Part shown: piece by piece, positions 6,772 through 13,647 of the stretch | Layout: each line of letters begins with the position of its first letter | Position numbering within the stretch: position 1 is the stretch's first letter | From: a virus | Length of the DNA stretch: 43,867 bases | Strand: one strand, 5' to 3' | IMG/VR virus record: IMGVR_UViG_3300025132_000083 | Location: 1-43,867 of that record | Notes under the pieces: generated by a model | Databases searched by the model: none | Told to the model about the DNA's origin: nothing | Seen by the model: the letters and a program-made list of their open reading frames with translations, nothing else | Made by a program: the position numbers and the translations under genes

Positions 6772-8484
6772 ATGATAATTGATGTGATGAACGACAATAA
6801 TATATTTTTATCTTGGAGAGAAAGAGGCAAAAAGAAAGTTGAGATTAAAACCTTTAGACCCTATTTTTTCATAGATGATTCGCATAAAGAAATCGCATCG
6901 TATAGGCCGTCTAAATACCTAAAGAAAGATTTCGAGTATGAAGAGGGTGATTGGTTTTCTTTAGAAGGAACAAAGTTGAAGAAAGTATATGTTGATAAAT
7001 ATACAGATATTAGAAGGGCAAAGGAAAGATTCTCTGAAACTTGGGAAGCAGATGTCCCTTACCATAGAAGATTTGCTGTAGATAATTTGGCCGAATTACC
7101 AGAATACAATATGCGTAAATGGTATTGGGATATGGAATGGCAACAAGGCGGAGAACATGATGGTTGTATTACCACTATTGTAGCGTATGATAATTATGAT
7201 GAGATGTATCACCAATGGGTTTGGTTTCCTAATAAATACAAACATGAAATTGAAAAGGTAAAACCGAAATATGTTTTTGGTTCTGAAAAAGAAATGCTTG
7301 AACATTTCATCAATACAATTACTACTAAAGACCCCGACATGTTAATTGCATGGTTTGGTCTAAAGTTCGATTTGCCTAAACTTCTAGAGAGATGCTGTGC
7401 ATTAGGAATCAATCCTCTTGTTATGTCACCTGTAAAAAGAATACAAGGAATCAACTCTACAAAGGACGGGTTTTCTTTTAGGAATAAAGATGGCTTTTCT
7501 CCTATCTCTCAACCGATTGGTGGAAGACTATGTTTGAATCTAGACCTAGCATTTGAGAGGCAGTGGAATGATTCTCAAAGAGGGACACTACCTTCTCTAA
7601 GTCTAAACTATATTTCTGAAACTATCTTGGGAAGAAACAAATTAGAGTCTGATAAGTTTCCCGACCCCAACGAATTCTATCGTAGGGCTTGGTTAGAGGA
7701 TACAGAAACATATCTGAAATATGCTATAATAGATGTAGAGTTAATGGTAGAGATAGATAATACTAACTTCTGTAGCGAAGCGATTATCGCCCTACAAAGA
7801 TTACTAGCAGCACCATTTGATTCTTGTTTCTATGCTAGTCACATGGCTAGTGTTTACTTTATGAGAAATGCTAACTGGAAAGCACCAACAGGATACAGGC
7901 CCAAGAATAAGAAATGTTCTAACTGTGGACATATCAATGATAAGTCTGCAAAGGAATGTTCTAAGTGTAAAGAATCTTTGACCTATCAAGGTGCTATGGT
8001 TTACAATCCTCTTAGTGAGAATACTAATGGCTTACATTTAGGTGTGGCCGCATTCGACTTTGCTGGACTATATCCTTCAATGATATTGGCTCGCAATATC
8101 TCCTTTGAGACTATTAGCGATACACCCACTCCTTTTGCTGCTAATCTAGCAACACCAAAGGATTTCAGTCATACAGACAAAGAGGACATGGTTTACTTCA
8201 AGACGGATAAGTTGGGATTGCTACCAACAGCAGTTCTAGAATTGAAAGAATTGAGGAATGAATATAAACGAAGAATGAAGGAAGCAAGGCTATCGGATGG
8301 CGGAGAATATCAGAAATGGAACAATAACCAAATGGCTGTTAAGAGATTAATGGCTTCATTCTATGGAGTATTGGCATTTGCTGGATTCAGTTGGTCGAAT
8401 GTAAAGTTAGCAGAAAGTATTACTGCAAGTGCAAGAGAAGCAATTAGATTAGCAGCATTCAAAGCAAAGGAGATGGAAGTATGA
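6772..8484 (+). CDS. polB: Family B DNA polymerase, N-terminal part (exonuclease, palm with motifs A and B)
   Basis: 570 aa. Exo I D120-M-E122, Exo II ending at D200, and Exo III Y317xxxD321 indicate an intact 3'-5' proofreading exonuclease. A CxxC-x10-CxxC zinc ribbon (C382, C385, C396, C399) lies just before motif A (D429FAGLYPS). Motif B is K524RLMASFYG, with Ala where Asn is usual. The reading frame stops right after KEMEV, before motif C, which is encoded 1.75 kb downstream at 10236. Start at ATG 6772 after AGGTGA; an in-frame GTG at 6748 overlaps PCNA. Alone it lacks the motif C aspartate and should not polymerise, so it must pair with the C-terminal part or be spliced to it. Confidence 0.93.
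   Translation: MIIDVMNDNNIFLSWRERGKKKVEIKTFRPYFFIDDSHKEIASYRPSKYLKKDFEYEEGDWFSLEGTKLKKVYVDKYTDIRRAKERFSETWEADVPYHRRFAVDNLAELPEYNMRKWYWDMEWQQGGEHDGCITTIVAYDNYDEMYHQWVWFPNKYKHEIEKVKPKYVFGSEKEMLEHFINTITTKDPDMLIAWFGLKFDLPKLLERCCALGINPLVMSPVKRIQGINSTKDGFSFRNKDGFSPISQPIGGRLCLNLDLAFERQWNDSQRGTLPSLSLNYISETILGRNKLESDKFPDPNEFYRRAWLEDTETYLKYAIIDVELMVEIDNTNFCSEAIIALQRLLAAPFDSCFYASHMASVYFMRNANWKAPTGYRPKNKKCSNCGHINDKSAKECSKCKESLTYQGAMVYNPLSENTNGLHLGVAAFDFAGLYPSMILARNISFETISDTPTPFAANLATPKDFSHTDKEDMVYFKTDKLGLLPTAVLELKELRNEYKRRMKEARLSDGGEYQKWNNNQMAVKRLMASFYGVLAFAGFSWSNVKLAESITASAREAIRLAAFKAKEMEV
8473..8481 (+). repeat. Left copy of 9-bp direct repeat ATGGAAGTA at the PolB break
   Basis: These nine bases encode the last three residues (Met-Glu-Val) of the N-terminal PolB gene and are followed directly by TGA. 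An identical copy in the same codon phase starts the C-terminal gene at 10236. Such a pair looks like a target-site duplication or recombination scar around an insertion. Confidence 0.85.
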
Positions 8485-8588
8485 AATGTAGACTTTGCCA
8501 ACGAAAGGTTGAAGCATTACACCCAATACAAAATTGTTGTAGTAGTTGCGTTAGGAAAATTAAATGGAGGAATAAACATGAAAGATAA
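8481..8588 (+). CDS. Small zinc-finger-like protein, 35 aa
   Basis: The ATG overlaps the PolB-N stop (ATGA). The peptide has C-x2-C (residues 3-6) and a Cys-Cys-x2-Cys cluster (residues 19-23), then a basic tail (RKIKWRNKHER). It looks like a minimal zinc-binding, possibly nucleic-acid-binding, peptide. It is the first gene of the cassette that interrupts PolB. Confidence 0.55.
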   Translation: MKCRLCQRKVEALHPIQNCCSSCVRKIKWRNKHER

Positions 8589-8820
8589 AATCAGTTCTTG
8601 GATAGATTATTTAGATGGCCTTAATTTTGTATCGAGTATCCTTGCGTCTGCTATTATTCTAGGGGTAATATTTTTCGTCTTTGTCTGTTTCTATTTCTCC
8701 TTCTTAGAAAAAGAAGCGGCTAGCAGAGGAATTATAGAAGGAACAGTAGTATTCATGGTATCGCTAATTGCTTTACCAATACTTACGATACTATCAGTAT
8801 TTTATGAGGTGGAAGAATGA
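8578..8820 (+). CDS. Small membrane protein with two transmembrane helices, 80 aa
   Basis: Start at ATG 8578 after TGGAGGAATAAAC; an upstream in-frame ATG at 8509 would add a segment that overlaps the zinc-finger gene and is unlikely. Two strongly hydrophobic segments lie at about residues 17-43 and 55-76, separated by a charged loop (EKEAASRG). The size and two-helix layout recall holins and other small viral membrane proteins, but no family is recognised. Confidence 0.6.
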   Translation: MKDKISSWIDYLDGLNFVSSILASAIILGVIFFVFVCFYFSFLEKEAASRGIIEGTVVFMVSLIALPILTILSVFYEVEE

Positions 8821-9011
8821 CATTAGAAACACATGTAGATGTAATACTTTGGCACGAAGATATGGAAACATTAGAAATAACTATGCGAGAGGTTAGAGAG
8901 ATTATTGAATATATGACTAACCGAAAGCGTAGATTCAAAGTTAGTGTTGGAAGAACTGCTGGAACAGATGAGAAAGGTAACAAAGTAATGGGATATCCGG
9001 AGAGAGAATAA
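8817..9011 (+). CDS. Hypothetical protein, 64 aa
   Basis: ATGA overlap with the upstream gene and a GAGGTGG site before the start. It has an acidic first half, a helix (EVREIIEYM), then a basic strand-rich end with NRKRRFKVSVGRTAG. No family is recognised. It lies in the PolB-interrupting cassette. Confidence 0.5.
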   Translation: MTLETHVDVILWHEDMETLEITMREVREIIEYMTNRKRRFKVSVGRTAGTDEKGNKVMGYPERE

Positions 9012-9229
9012 TGAATATGTATTTTAAAAAATGGATAGTAGAAGCGATTGATTCTATAGAAGGAGAATTTAATGCAAAACAGGTTCTAGAAAAAATAGTA
9101 GAAAAACATGGGACTAGCCCATATGTAGGAAGTGTAACTGCAATAGGTTGGTATATGAATAAACTCGATTATGTTGAACACATTTGCAAAGGGCACTCGT
9201 CTAAGACATATAAGAAAAAGGAGTGCTAG
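9011..9229 (+). CDS. Small winged-helix-like protein, 72 aa
   Basis: TAATG overlap with the preceding gene. The helix pattern (FNAKQVLEKIVEKHG, a SVTAIGWYMNKL recognition-like helix, then a short basic wing KTYKKK) resembles a winged helix-turn-helix DNA-binding domain. It may be a transcription regulator. This is the first of three such candidates in the cassette. Confidence 0.5.
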   Translation: MNMYFKKWIVEAIDSIEGEFNAKQVLEKIVEKHGTSPYVGSVTAIGWYMNKLDYVEHICKGHSSKTYKKKEC

Positions 9230-9231
9230 TT

Positions 9232-9363
9232 ATGATGATGGATAAGACAAATGAATTATTAGAAGAATTGCTGGCTATGATAGCAAAATCAAATAAGATA
9301 TTAATGATGGTAAATATCGTAAACATAGCAACCATCATAACAATAGTAACGGTGATAGTATGA
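9232..9363 (+). CDS. Single-pass membrane micropeptide, 43 aa
   Basis: Starts at ATGATGATG (9232) with AGGAG about 10 bases upstream. An acidic amphipathic start (TNELLEELLAM) is followed by a hydrophobic stretch of about 18 residues rich in Ile and Val up to the C-terminus. It is probably an inner-membrane-anchored peptide. No family is recognised. Confidence 0.45.
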   Translation: MMMDKTNELLEELLAMIAKSNKILMMVNIVNIATIITIVTVIV

Positions 9364-9539
9364 ATATAGAAGAATTAAAAGAGGAGATAGTATCTCTAAA
9401 AAATAGAATCAAGGGCTTGGAAAACGATTTAGATTTGCAGATTGAAAAGAACCATAGCATTACAAAAATGTATAATGCCATTAGGGAAATTCAAGATGAA
9501 CTTGTCAAGAAAGGATATTGGTTTAATAGTCAGTTGTGA
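9360..9539 (+). CDS. Coiled-coil micropeptide, 59 aa
   Basis: ATGA overlap with the upstream peptide. Heptad-like repeats with Leu/Ile at a and d positions run from residue 3 to about 50 (EELKEEIVSLKNRIKGLEND), so a dimeric coiled coil is likely. No family is recognised. Confidence 0.5.
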   Translation: MNIEELKEEIVSLKNRIKGLENDLDLQIEKNHSITKMYNAIREIQDELVKKGYWFNSQL

Positions 9540-9543
9540 TATA

Positions 9544-9828
9544 ATGGAAAATAGACTTTATTTTAATAAGAATAAAATATGCAGGAGAATATTTCGAGTC
9601 TTTAAAGAAAGCAACGAAGAGGCATTAACTACTCAAGAAATAATCAATGCGCTTTTTGAGCAAACGACTACTAGCGGAAAGCCTTTCATAAATCGTTTTA
9701 CTAAGCAGACAATAACTCAAACACTTAACAAGTATCCCTTTTTCCTAAAGGCAGGAACTAGAACAGTAAAAAGTATTTCTGGAAATAATATGAATGTGAA
9801 TTGTTGGAAAGTGAAAGAGGGGGTATAA
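9544..9828 (+). CDS. Winged-helix-like DNA-binding protein, 94 aa
   Basis: Start taken at ATG 9544, just after the preceding stop; an in-frame ATG at 9442 would overlap the coiled-coil gene extensively. The pattern RRIFRVFKES, LTTQEIINALFEQ, FTKQTITQTLNKYPFFLKAG, then a wing strand, is that of a winged helix. A transcription regulator or replication initiator-like DNA binder is plausible. Confidence 0.55.
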   Translation: MENRLYFNKNKICRRIFRVFKESNEEALTTQEIINALFEQTTTSGKPFINRFTKQTITQTLNKYPFFLKAGTRTVKSISGNNMNVNCWKVKEGV

Positions 9829-9830
9829 AG

Positions 9831-10166
9831 ATGGGTAGAGGTAACTCCAAAAGTTTAGATTGGGAATTTCTAGATATGAGTTTGGATATGGTTTTGTCAG
9901 AACTAACAGTGGATGAAATATGGGTAGAGGATTTATCTGCTCTTGTTATAGATAGATATGTCAAGTTGAGTAACCATAAAGTTATTCGAAAAAACTACTA
10001 TCCTAGAAATAGATTTCAGAATGCTCTTTCTCGTTCTAGACTATTGTTAAGAGGGTGGGACTGTAAAAGGAGGGTGAGGACATCATTTCTTAAAATAGAA
10101 GGAGAGAAAAGAATGGTTAGAAAATCACAGAGTAAAGCCTTTAGGGTTGGTGAAACCAATGACTGA
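9831..10166 (+). CDS. Basic winged-helix-like protein, 111 aa
   Basis: Start at ATG 9831 after AGAGGGGG; an in-frame ATG at 9801 overlaps the upstream gene. The first half is acidic and helical (LDMVLSELTVDEIWVEDLSALV), then a helix (RNRFQNALSRSRLLLRG) and a long basic tail rich in Arg and Lys. This fits a DNA-binding winged helix with a basic extension. No exact family is recognised. Confidence 0.5.
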   Translation: MGRGNSKSLDWEFLDMSLDMVLSELTVDEIWVEDLSALVIDRYVKLSNHKVIRKNYYPRNRFQNALSRSRLLLRGWDCKRRVRTSFLKIEGEKRMVRKSQSKAFRVGETND

Positions 10167-10245
10167 ATTATTAATGGCATTGATGGTAATTGCTATTTTA
10201 TATTGGATAGGGAATATAGTTTTGGAGGAGAAAGAATGGAAGTAG
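10159..10245 (+). CDS. Single-pass membrane micropeptide, 28 aa
   Basis: ATGA-type overlap with the upstream gene. About 20 hydrophobic residues (LLMALMVIAILYWIGNIVL) are followed by a short charged tail (EEKEWK). Its last codons overlap the start of PolB-C in another frame, and its body contains the GGAGGAG ribosome binding site used by PolB-C. It may exist mainly to couple translation. Confidence 0.4.
   Translation: MTELLMALMVIAILYWIGNIVLEEKEWK
10236..10244 (+). repeat. Right copy of 9-bp direct repeat ATGGAAGTA at the PolB break
   Basis: Identical to 8473-8481. Here the repeat provides the ATG start codon of the C-terminal PolB gene and encodes its first three residues (Met-Glu-Val). The two copies are 1763 bp apart, which is not a multiple of three. 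Confidence 0.85.
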
Positions 10246-11120
10246 TTTACGGGCATACTGATTCAATCTATGTCAAAATAGATTCTCTTAACAAGGCCAA
10301 AGAAGTTGTCGTTGAAATCAATGACCATGTAAGAGAATCGTTTCCTAATCTTCTAAATCTACCTGAACACCCTGTAGTTTTAGAATTCGAGAAATATTTT
10401 TCTTCATTAGGAGTAGGTTCTACCAAAAATAGAAACGCAGGCTTAATTTCATGGAAAGACGGCTATGAGTTAAAGGAACCGGAATTTGTTATGACTGGAT
10501 TTACTGCAAAGAGGATTTCTGAAACCCCTTTGGCAAAAGGTGTGCAAATGACTGTCTTGAAAAAGTGGTTAGATGGAGAATCAAGAAAACAAATCAATTC
10601 GTGGCTACATTCGAAATATAATTCAATAATAAATGGCGATTTTTCGCTTTTGGATATAATTAAGAGAAGCCGACTCAAAGAAAATAGATTTTCTCTAAAA
10701 TGTTACTCTTGTAATAGAAAATACAGTGTAGAGGATTGCTATTCTATAGAATATTGCACTAAATGTGGTAAGTCAAAAGAAAAATTTGTCACAGTCGATG
10801 GCAAAAGGCCTATTTTTGGCGAAGGTATAGCAGGAATCCTCTATGGGAGAGAAAAATTAAACATGGAATACGATGATTCGTATTTATTTATGAAGGTGAA
10901 GTCTACTGATACCTATACTCATCCCTTAACGGATGAACAAAAACAAGTAGAGTATTATTCGGCAACGACTTATGATGATTTCAAAGACGTTAAGCCGAAT
11001 TTAGAGTATTATGCTAAGGTGGTAATGAAAAAAGCCGAACCCGTTTACAAAGCAATGGGTTGGGAGTTAGATTCTATTAGAACAGGCAGTACTCAAAGCA
11101 CTTTTGAAGATTGGTGGTGA
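10236..11120 (+). CDS. polB: Family B DNA polymerase, C-terminal part (motif C, thumb, PIP box)
   Basis: 294 aa. Motif C appears right at the N-terminus (YGHTDS, catalytic Asp9; the first Asp of the usual DTD is His). TKNRNAG near residue 63 corresponds to the KKRY-type DNA-contact motif. A zinc ribbon (C156, C159, C174, C177) sits in the thumb region, and the protein ends in QSTFEDWW, a PIP-like PCNA-binding motif. GGAGGAG lies 6-12 bases upstream of ATG 10236, supporting separate translation; an in-frame upstream codon at 10203 is less likely. It completes the polymerase that stops at 8484. Split PolB enzymes that reassemble are known in archaea. Confidence 0.92.
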   Translation: MEVVYGHTDSIYVKIDSLNKAKEVVVEINDHVRESFPNLLNLPEHPVVLEFEKYFSSLGVGSTKNRNAGLISWKDGYELKEPEFVMTGFTAKRISETPLAKGVQMTVLKKWLDGESRKQINSWLHSKYNSIINGDFSLLDIIKRSRLKENRFSLKCYSCNRKYSVEDCYSIEYCTKCGKSKEKFVTVDGKRPIFGEGIAGILYGREKLNMEYDDSYLFMKVKSTDTYTHPLTDEQKQVEYYSATTYDDFKDVKPNLEYYAKVVMKKAEPVYKAMGWELDSIRTGSTQSTFEDWW

Positions 11121-11127
11121 AATAAAA

Positions 11128-12021
11128 ATGACATATGAACAAGAAATAGAAGAGATGGATGAATATACCTATCAGTGGTTGCCGGAAAATTATGGGAATG
11201 AAGATGAGCCTATCTTGAAGATTACAAAGTCTTCAATGATGAGTCATCTTTGGTGTCCTAAGAAATATCAATTTGGATATATTGAGAGATTACCCCAAGA
11301 CCAATCTGAAGCAATGCGTAAAGGAACTTATGTTCACAATGCTAGAGAGGCATTCTTTGATGACTTCAATATTAAGAAAGCAGAAGAGTTATCGCATAAT
11401 GAATTATTAGATTACTGTACTAGTTTGTTTCCTGTAGATGAATACTTTGATGACTATATTGCTATTGCAGCATTTGAAGCAAATAGATTTTCTCAATCTA
11501 AACTAGAAGGAAAGTTAGAAGATTATCTTCCTCCTTGCAATGAAGGAAAGTTTGATTGTGAAATAACTATTCCTGCTAATACCGACCCAAAATATCCTTT
11601 GAGTAGAGCATATAAGATTCATCTTCAAGGAATTATTGATAGGGTCTTTGAAGAGGATGGTTCTTATATTCCTATGGAATTAAAGACAGGTGTATGGAAA
11701 GACACCAAGACAAGTGGAATGAGAAAAGAGATGGCTTTCTATAAACTACTAATAGAAAATTCTAGCGATGCAGTATTGCAACAAGCAGGTTTAGAACCAA
11801 ATGTCCCTGTTACTCATTGGTCTTGGTATTATCCAACTTCCAATTATATTTATGTCGAGGAAGTAAAGAAATCCTCTACTACTTCAGTAATGAAAAGTAT
11901 TGCTAGGTTGATATATGCGTATGAGCAAAAGAATTTCCCTGCAAAGTTTTTCTACCGAACTTGCGCTCACTGTTCCTACTTTGGAATCTGTGAAGCGGCT
12001 CAAGAAGATACATGGGTGTGA
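11128..12021 (+). CDS. Cas4/RecB-like PD-(D/E)XK nuclease with Fe-S cluster
   Basis: 297 aa. KITKSSMMSHLWCPKKYQFGY is the typical N-terminal helix with the first Fe-S cysteine (C43). RKGTYVHN carries the family histidine (H70). QGIIDRV followed by MELKTG gives the D...ExK active site. The last three cysteines (C279, C282, C288, in CAHCSYFGIC) complete a 4Fe-4S cluster. The family processes DNA ends in recombination and replication. No Cas1/Cas2 or repeat array is present, so this is a viral replication or recombination nuclease, not a CRISPR locus. Start at ATG 11128; GGTGGTGA lies upstream. Confidence 0.88.
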   Translation: MTYEQEIEEMDEYTYQWLPENYGNEDEPILKITKSSMMSHLWCPKKYQFGYIERLPQDQSEAMRKGTYVHNAREAFFDDFNIKKAEELSHNELLDYCTSLFPVDEYFDDYIAIAAFEANRFSQSKLEGKLEDYLPPCNEGKFDCEITIPANTDPKYPLSRAYKIHLQGIIDRVFEEDGSYIPMELKTGVWKDTKTSGMRKEMAFYKLLIENSSDAVLQQAGLEPNVPVTHWSWYYPTSNYIYVEEVKKSSTTSVMKSIARLIYAYEQKNFPAKFFYRTCAHCSYFGICEAAQEDTWV

Positions 12022-12025
12022 TTAA

Positions 12026-12193
12026 ATGAAAGAAATAAAAGAAATAAAACCAATGTATCTTTGTATGTATGCGTATATTTGTGGGTGCAATACTATAATG
12101 TCAAACAACAGAGAAACTATTAGCGCACACATGAAAAAAGTCCACGGTTGGACTCAACAAGATTGTGATGATACAATGATGGGTGATGAATAG
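12026..12193 (+). CDS. C2H2-like zinc finger micropeptide, 55 aa
   Basis: Cysteines at 13, 19 and 21 and histidines at 35 and 40 give CxC-x13-HxxxxH, close to a C2H2 finger but with one residue instead of two to four between the cysteines. HMKKVHGW resembles the finger's helix. Small C2H2 proteins are common in archaeal viruses and usually regulate transcription. Its stop overlaps the next GTG start. Confidence 0.5.
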   Translation: MKEIKEIKPMYLCMYAYICGCNTIMSNNRETISAHMKKVHGWTQQDCDDTMMGDE

Positions 12194-12561
12194 TGAATGA
12201 ATTAATCAAGAAAAAAGTCCTATCTAGGAATTGGTCTTTTAATGAAATATCAAATTTAAAAGATACTATACTAAAACTATCTAGTGAATTATATTCTGAA
12301 ATGAAACTACAGGAAAGATTCGATATGCTAAGAGAACTTAGGATTAGAGAAGATTATGTAGGATTTACATTTGAAGATATTATGCGACAGGCGGTAATGG
12401 CCTCTCTACAAGGAGAAGTTGCCGGAACAATAAAAGATATGCTAAACAATGCAACAATAAAATTTGGTGATAACAATGAAGTTTCCGAGAGAAGTGTGGG
12501 CGGGGAGTCACATCAAGAACGCCCCTCAGATGAAAAGGAAGATAGTAAGAACAAAGAGTGA
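12193..12561 (+). CDS. Hypothetical helical protein, 122 aa (GTG start)
   Basis: A GTG start overlaps the TAG of the zinc finger gene, with GGTGAT upstream. It is mostly alpha-helical, followed by a charged, disordered C-terminus (SHQERPSDEKEDSKNKE). Its last 86 bases overlap the primase gene in another frame, and the disordered tail falls in that overlap. No family is recognised; close coupling suggests a primase partner. Confidence 0.6.
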   Translation: MNELIKKKVLSRNWSFNEISNLKDTILKLSSELYSEMKLQERFDMLRELRIREDYVGFTFEDIMRQAVMASLQGEVAGTIKDMLNNATIKFGDNNEVSERSVGGESHQERPSDEKEDSKNKE

Positions 12562-13522
12562 ATATACTGCGTTTGTGAAATCGCAGAATAATCGCACTAA
12601 TGTTTATACTACAGTCTATGACTTTGGCAAGTTTAGTGAGATGGCAAAGATTGACTCTAGTGTAATTCTAGATAGAATCTTTTTAGACTTTGATGCTCAT
12701 GGAGATAAATTAGATAATGCCTTTGAAGATTTAAAAATGGTTTTAGAATATGTCATTACAAATGATATAGAGCATAACTGCTTCTTCTCCGGAAGAGGCT
12801 TTCATTTATTTTTATTTGGGGAACCTACTAAAGATATTCGTGACATACAAGCCTACTTTAGAGTCATTAAAAAATATCTAAAGAAGAACACAAATTATGA
12901 TATCACTCTAGATGATAGAGTAGGACAATCTACAAGATTGAGAAGAGTCCCAAATACTGTAAATATGTCTAGTAGAAATGCAGACGGGATACCGTATTAC
13001 TGCATTCCTATTTTCTATGAAGACTTAGCGAGAGGATTAGGGCATGTTCTCAAATTAGCAGAAAGGCCTAGACTCATACCTAAAAGAAAGACGGGTTCTA
13101 ATAAAATAGTTTGGCCTAAAGCCAAGCCTTTAGATTCTGTAAAGGGAGAAGTATCTCCTGTAATATTTGATGGAAGACTCCCGCTATTGCCATGTTTACA
13201 TAGTGCAATTATGGTAGAGAATCCTAGCCATATGGCTAGAGCATATCTCGTTTCTTGGTATCGGGATTTACTTTCGGGCTGTAGAAAGGGATTGACTAAG
13301 GAGCAAAATGCGGAAATTTTAGAAAAGGTGGTAGATGAAATTAAATGGTTAGCCACCTCGCATGAAGAAGTGTGGCTAGATTGGGACGAAGCCGAGACTA
13401 GAAAACATGCAAGATTTACGGTATTTGGGGAATACTCCACGCCCCATTGCCAAACCAAACTAATACCTGAAGGGTATTGTATTGGAAAATGTTGGAGATA
13501 TCCCGAAGAGGTGAAAGAATGA
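12476..13522 (+). CDS. Archaeal-type DNA primase (PriS-like catalytic domain with PriL-like cysteine domain)
   Basis: 348 aa from ATG 12476, with GGTGAT upstream. LDFD (D71, D73) is the metal-binding pair of archaeo-eukaryotic primases. SGRGFH (105-110) matches the SGxxxH motif. The LDD near residue 145 and RLRRVPNTVN fit the third acid and nucleotide-binding segment. The C-terminal part has four cysteines (C240, C325, C335, C339) in a helical context resembling the Fe-S domain of the primase large subunit, so the protein may combine both functions in one chain. It would synthesise primers for PolB. The Fe-S reading is less certain than the primase assignment. Confidence 0.83.
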   Translation: MKFPREVWAGSHIKNAPQMKRKIVRTKSEYTAFVKSQNNRTNVYTTVYDFGKFSEMAKIDSSVILDRIFLDFDAHGDKLDNAFEDLKMVLEYVITNDIEHNCFFSGRGFHLFLFGEPTKDIRDIQAYFRVIKKYLKKNTNYDITLDDRVGQSTRLRRVPNTVNMSSRNADGIPYYCIPIFYEDLARGLGHVLKLAERPRLIPKRKTGSNKIVWPKAKPLDSVKGEVSPVIFDGRLPLLPCLHSAIMVENPSHMARAYLVSWYRDLLSGCRKGLTKEQNAEILEKVVDEIKWLATSHEEVWLDWDEAETRKHARFTVFGEYSTPHCQTKLIPEGYCIGKCWRYPEEVKE

Positions 13523-13647
13523 ATATAGATAGTTTAACACATGCAAGTATATGTTTAGATAACGCATTAGAAGAAGCAATGAAAGGAAACCCCGAAAGGG
13601 CAATGGAATACATTCGCAAGGCGAAACAGAGTTTGGAGGCGGTGTAA
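13519..13647 (+). CDS. Small helical peptide, 42 aa
   Basis: ATGA overlap with the primase stop and GAGGTGA just upstream. Two amphipathic helices (CLDNALEEAMKG and ERAMEYIRKAKQSLEAV) separated by NPE look like a TPR-like or MIT-like helical hairpin. It abuts the PIP-box micropeptide without any gap. No family is recognised. Confidence 0.5.
   Translation: MNIDSLTHASICLDNALEEAMKGNPERAMEYIRKAKQSLEAV

Noticed and set aside
8470-10250. An intein or split intein at PolB motif C
   Set aside because: The N-terminal part stops immediately after MEV, without an intein N-terminal Cys/Ser block, and the second part starts with its own ATG and ribosome binding site. No intein splicing motifs were found in the cassette and the spacing is not a multiple of three.
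11128-12021. A CRISPR-Cas locus because of the Cas4-like nuclease
   Set aside because: No Cas1, Cas2 or effector genes and no repeat-spacer array are present; Cas4-like nucleases are common in archaeal virus replication modules.
13015-13458. A 147-residue - strand frame antisense to the primase gene
   Set aside because: Opposite to a well-supported primase, isolated from any other - strand gene in this block, with no family-like pattern.
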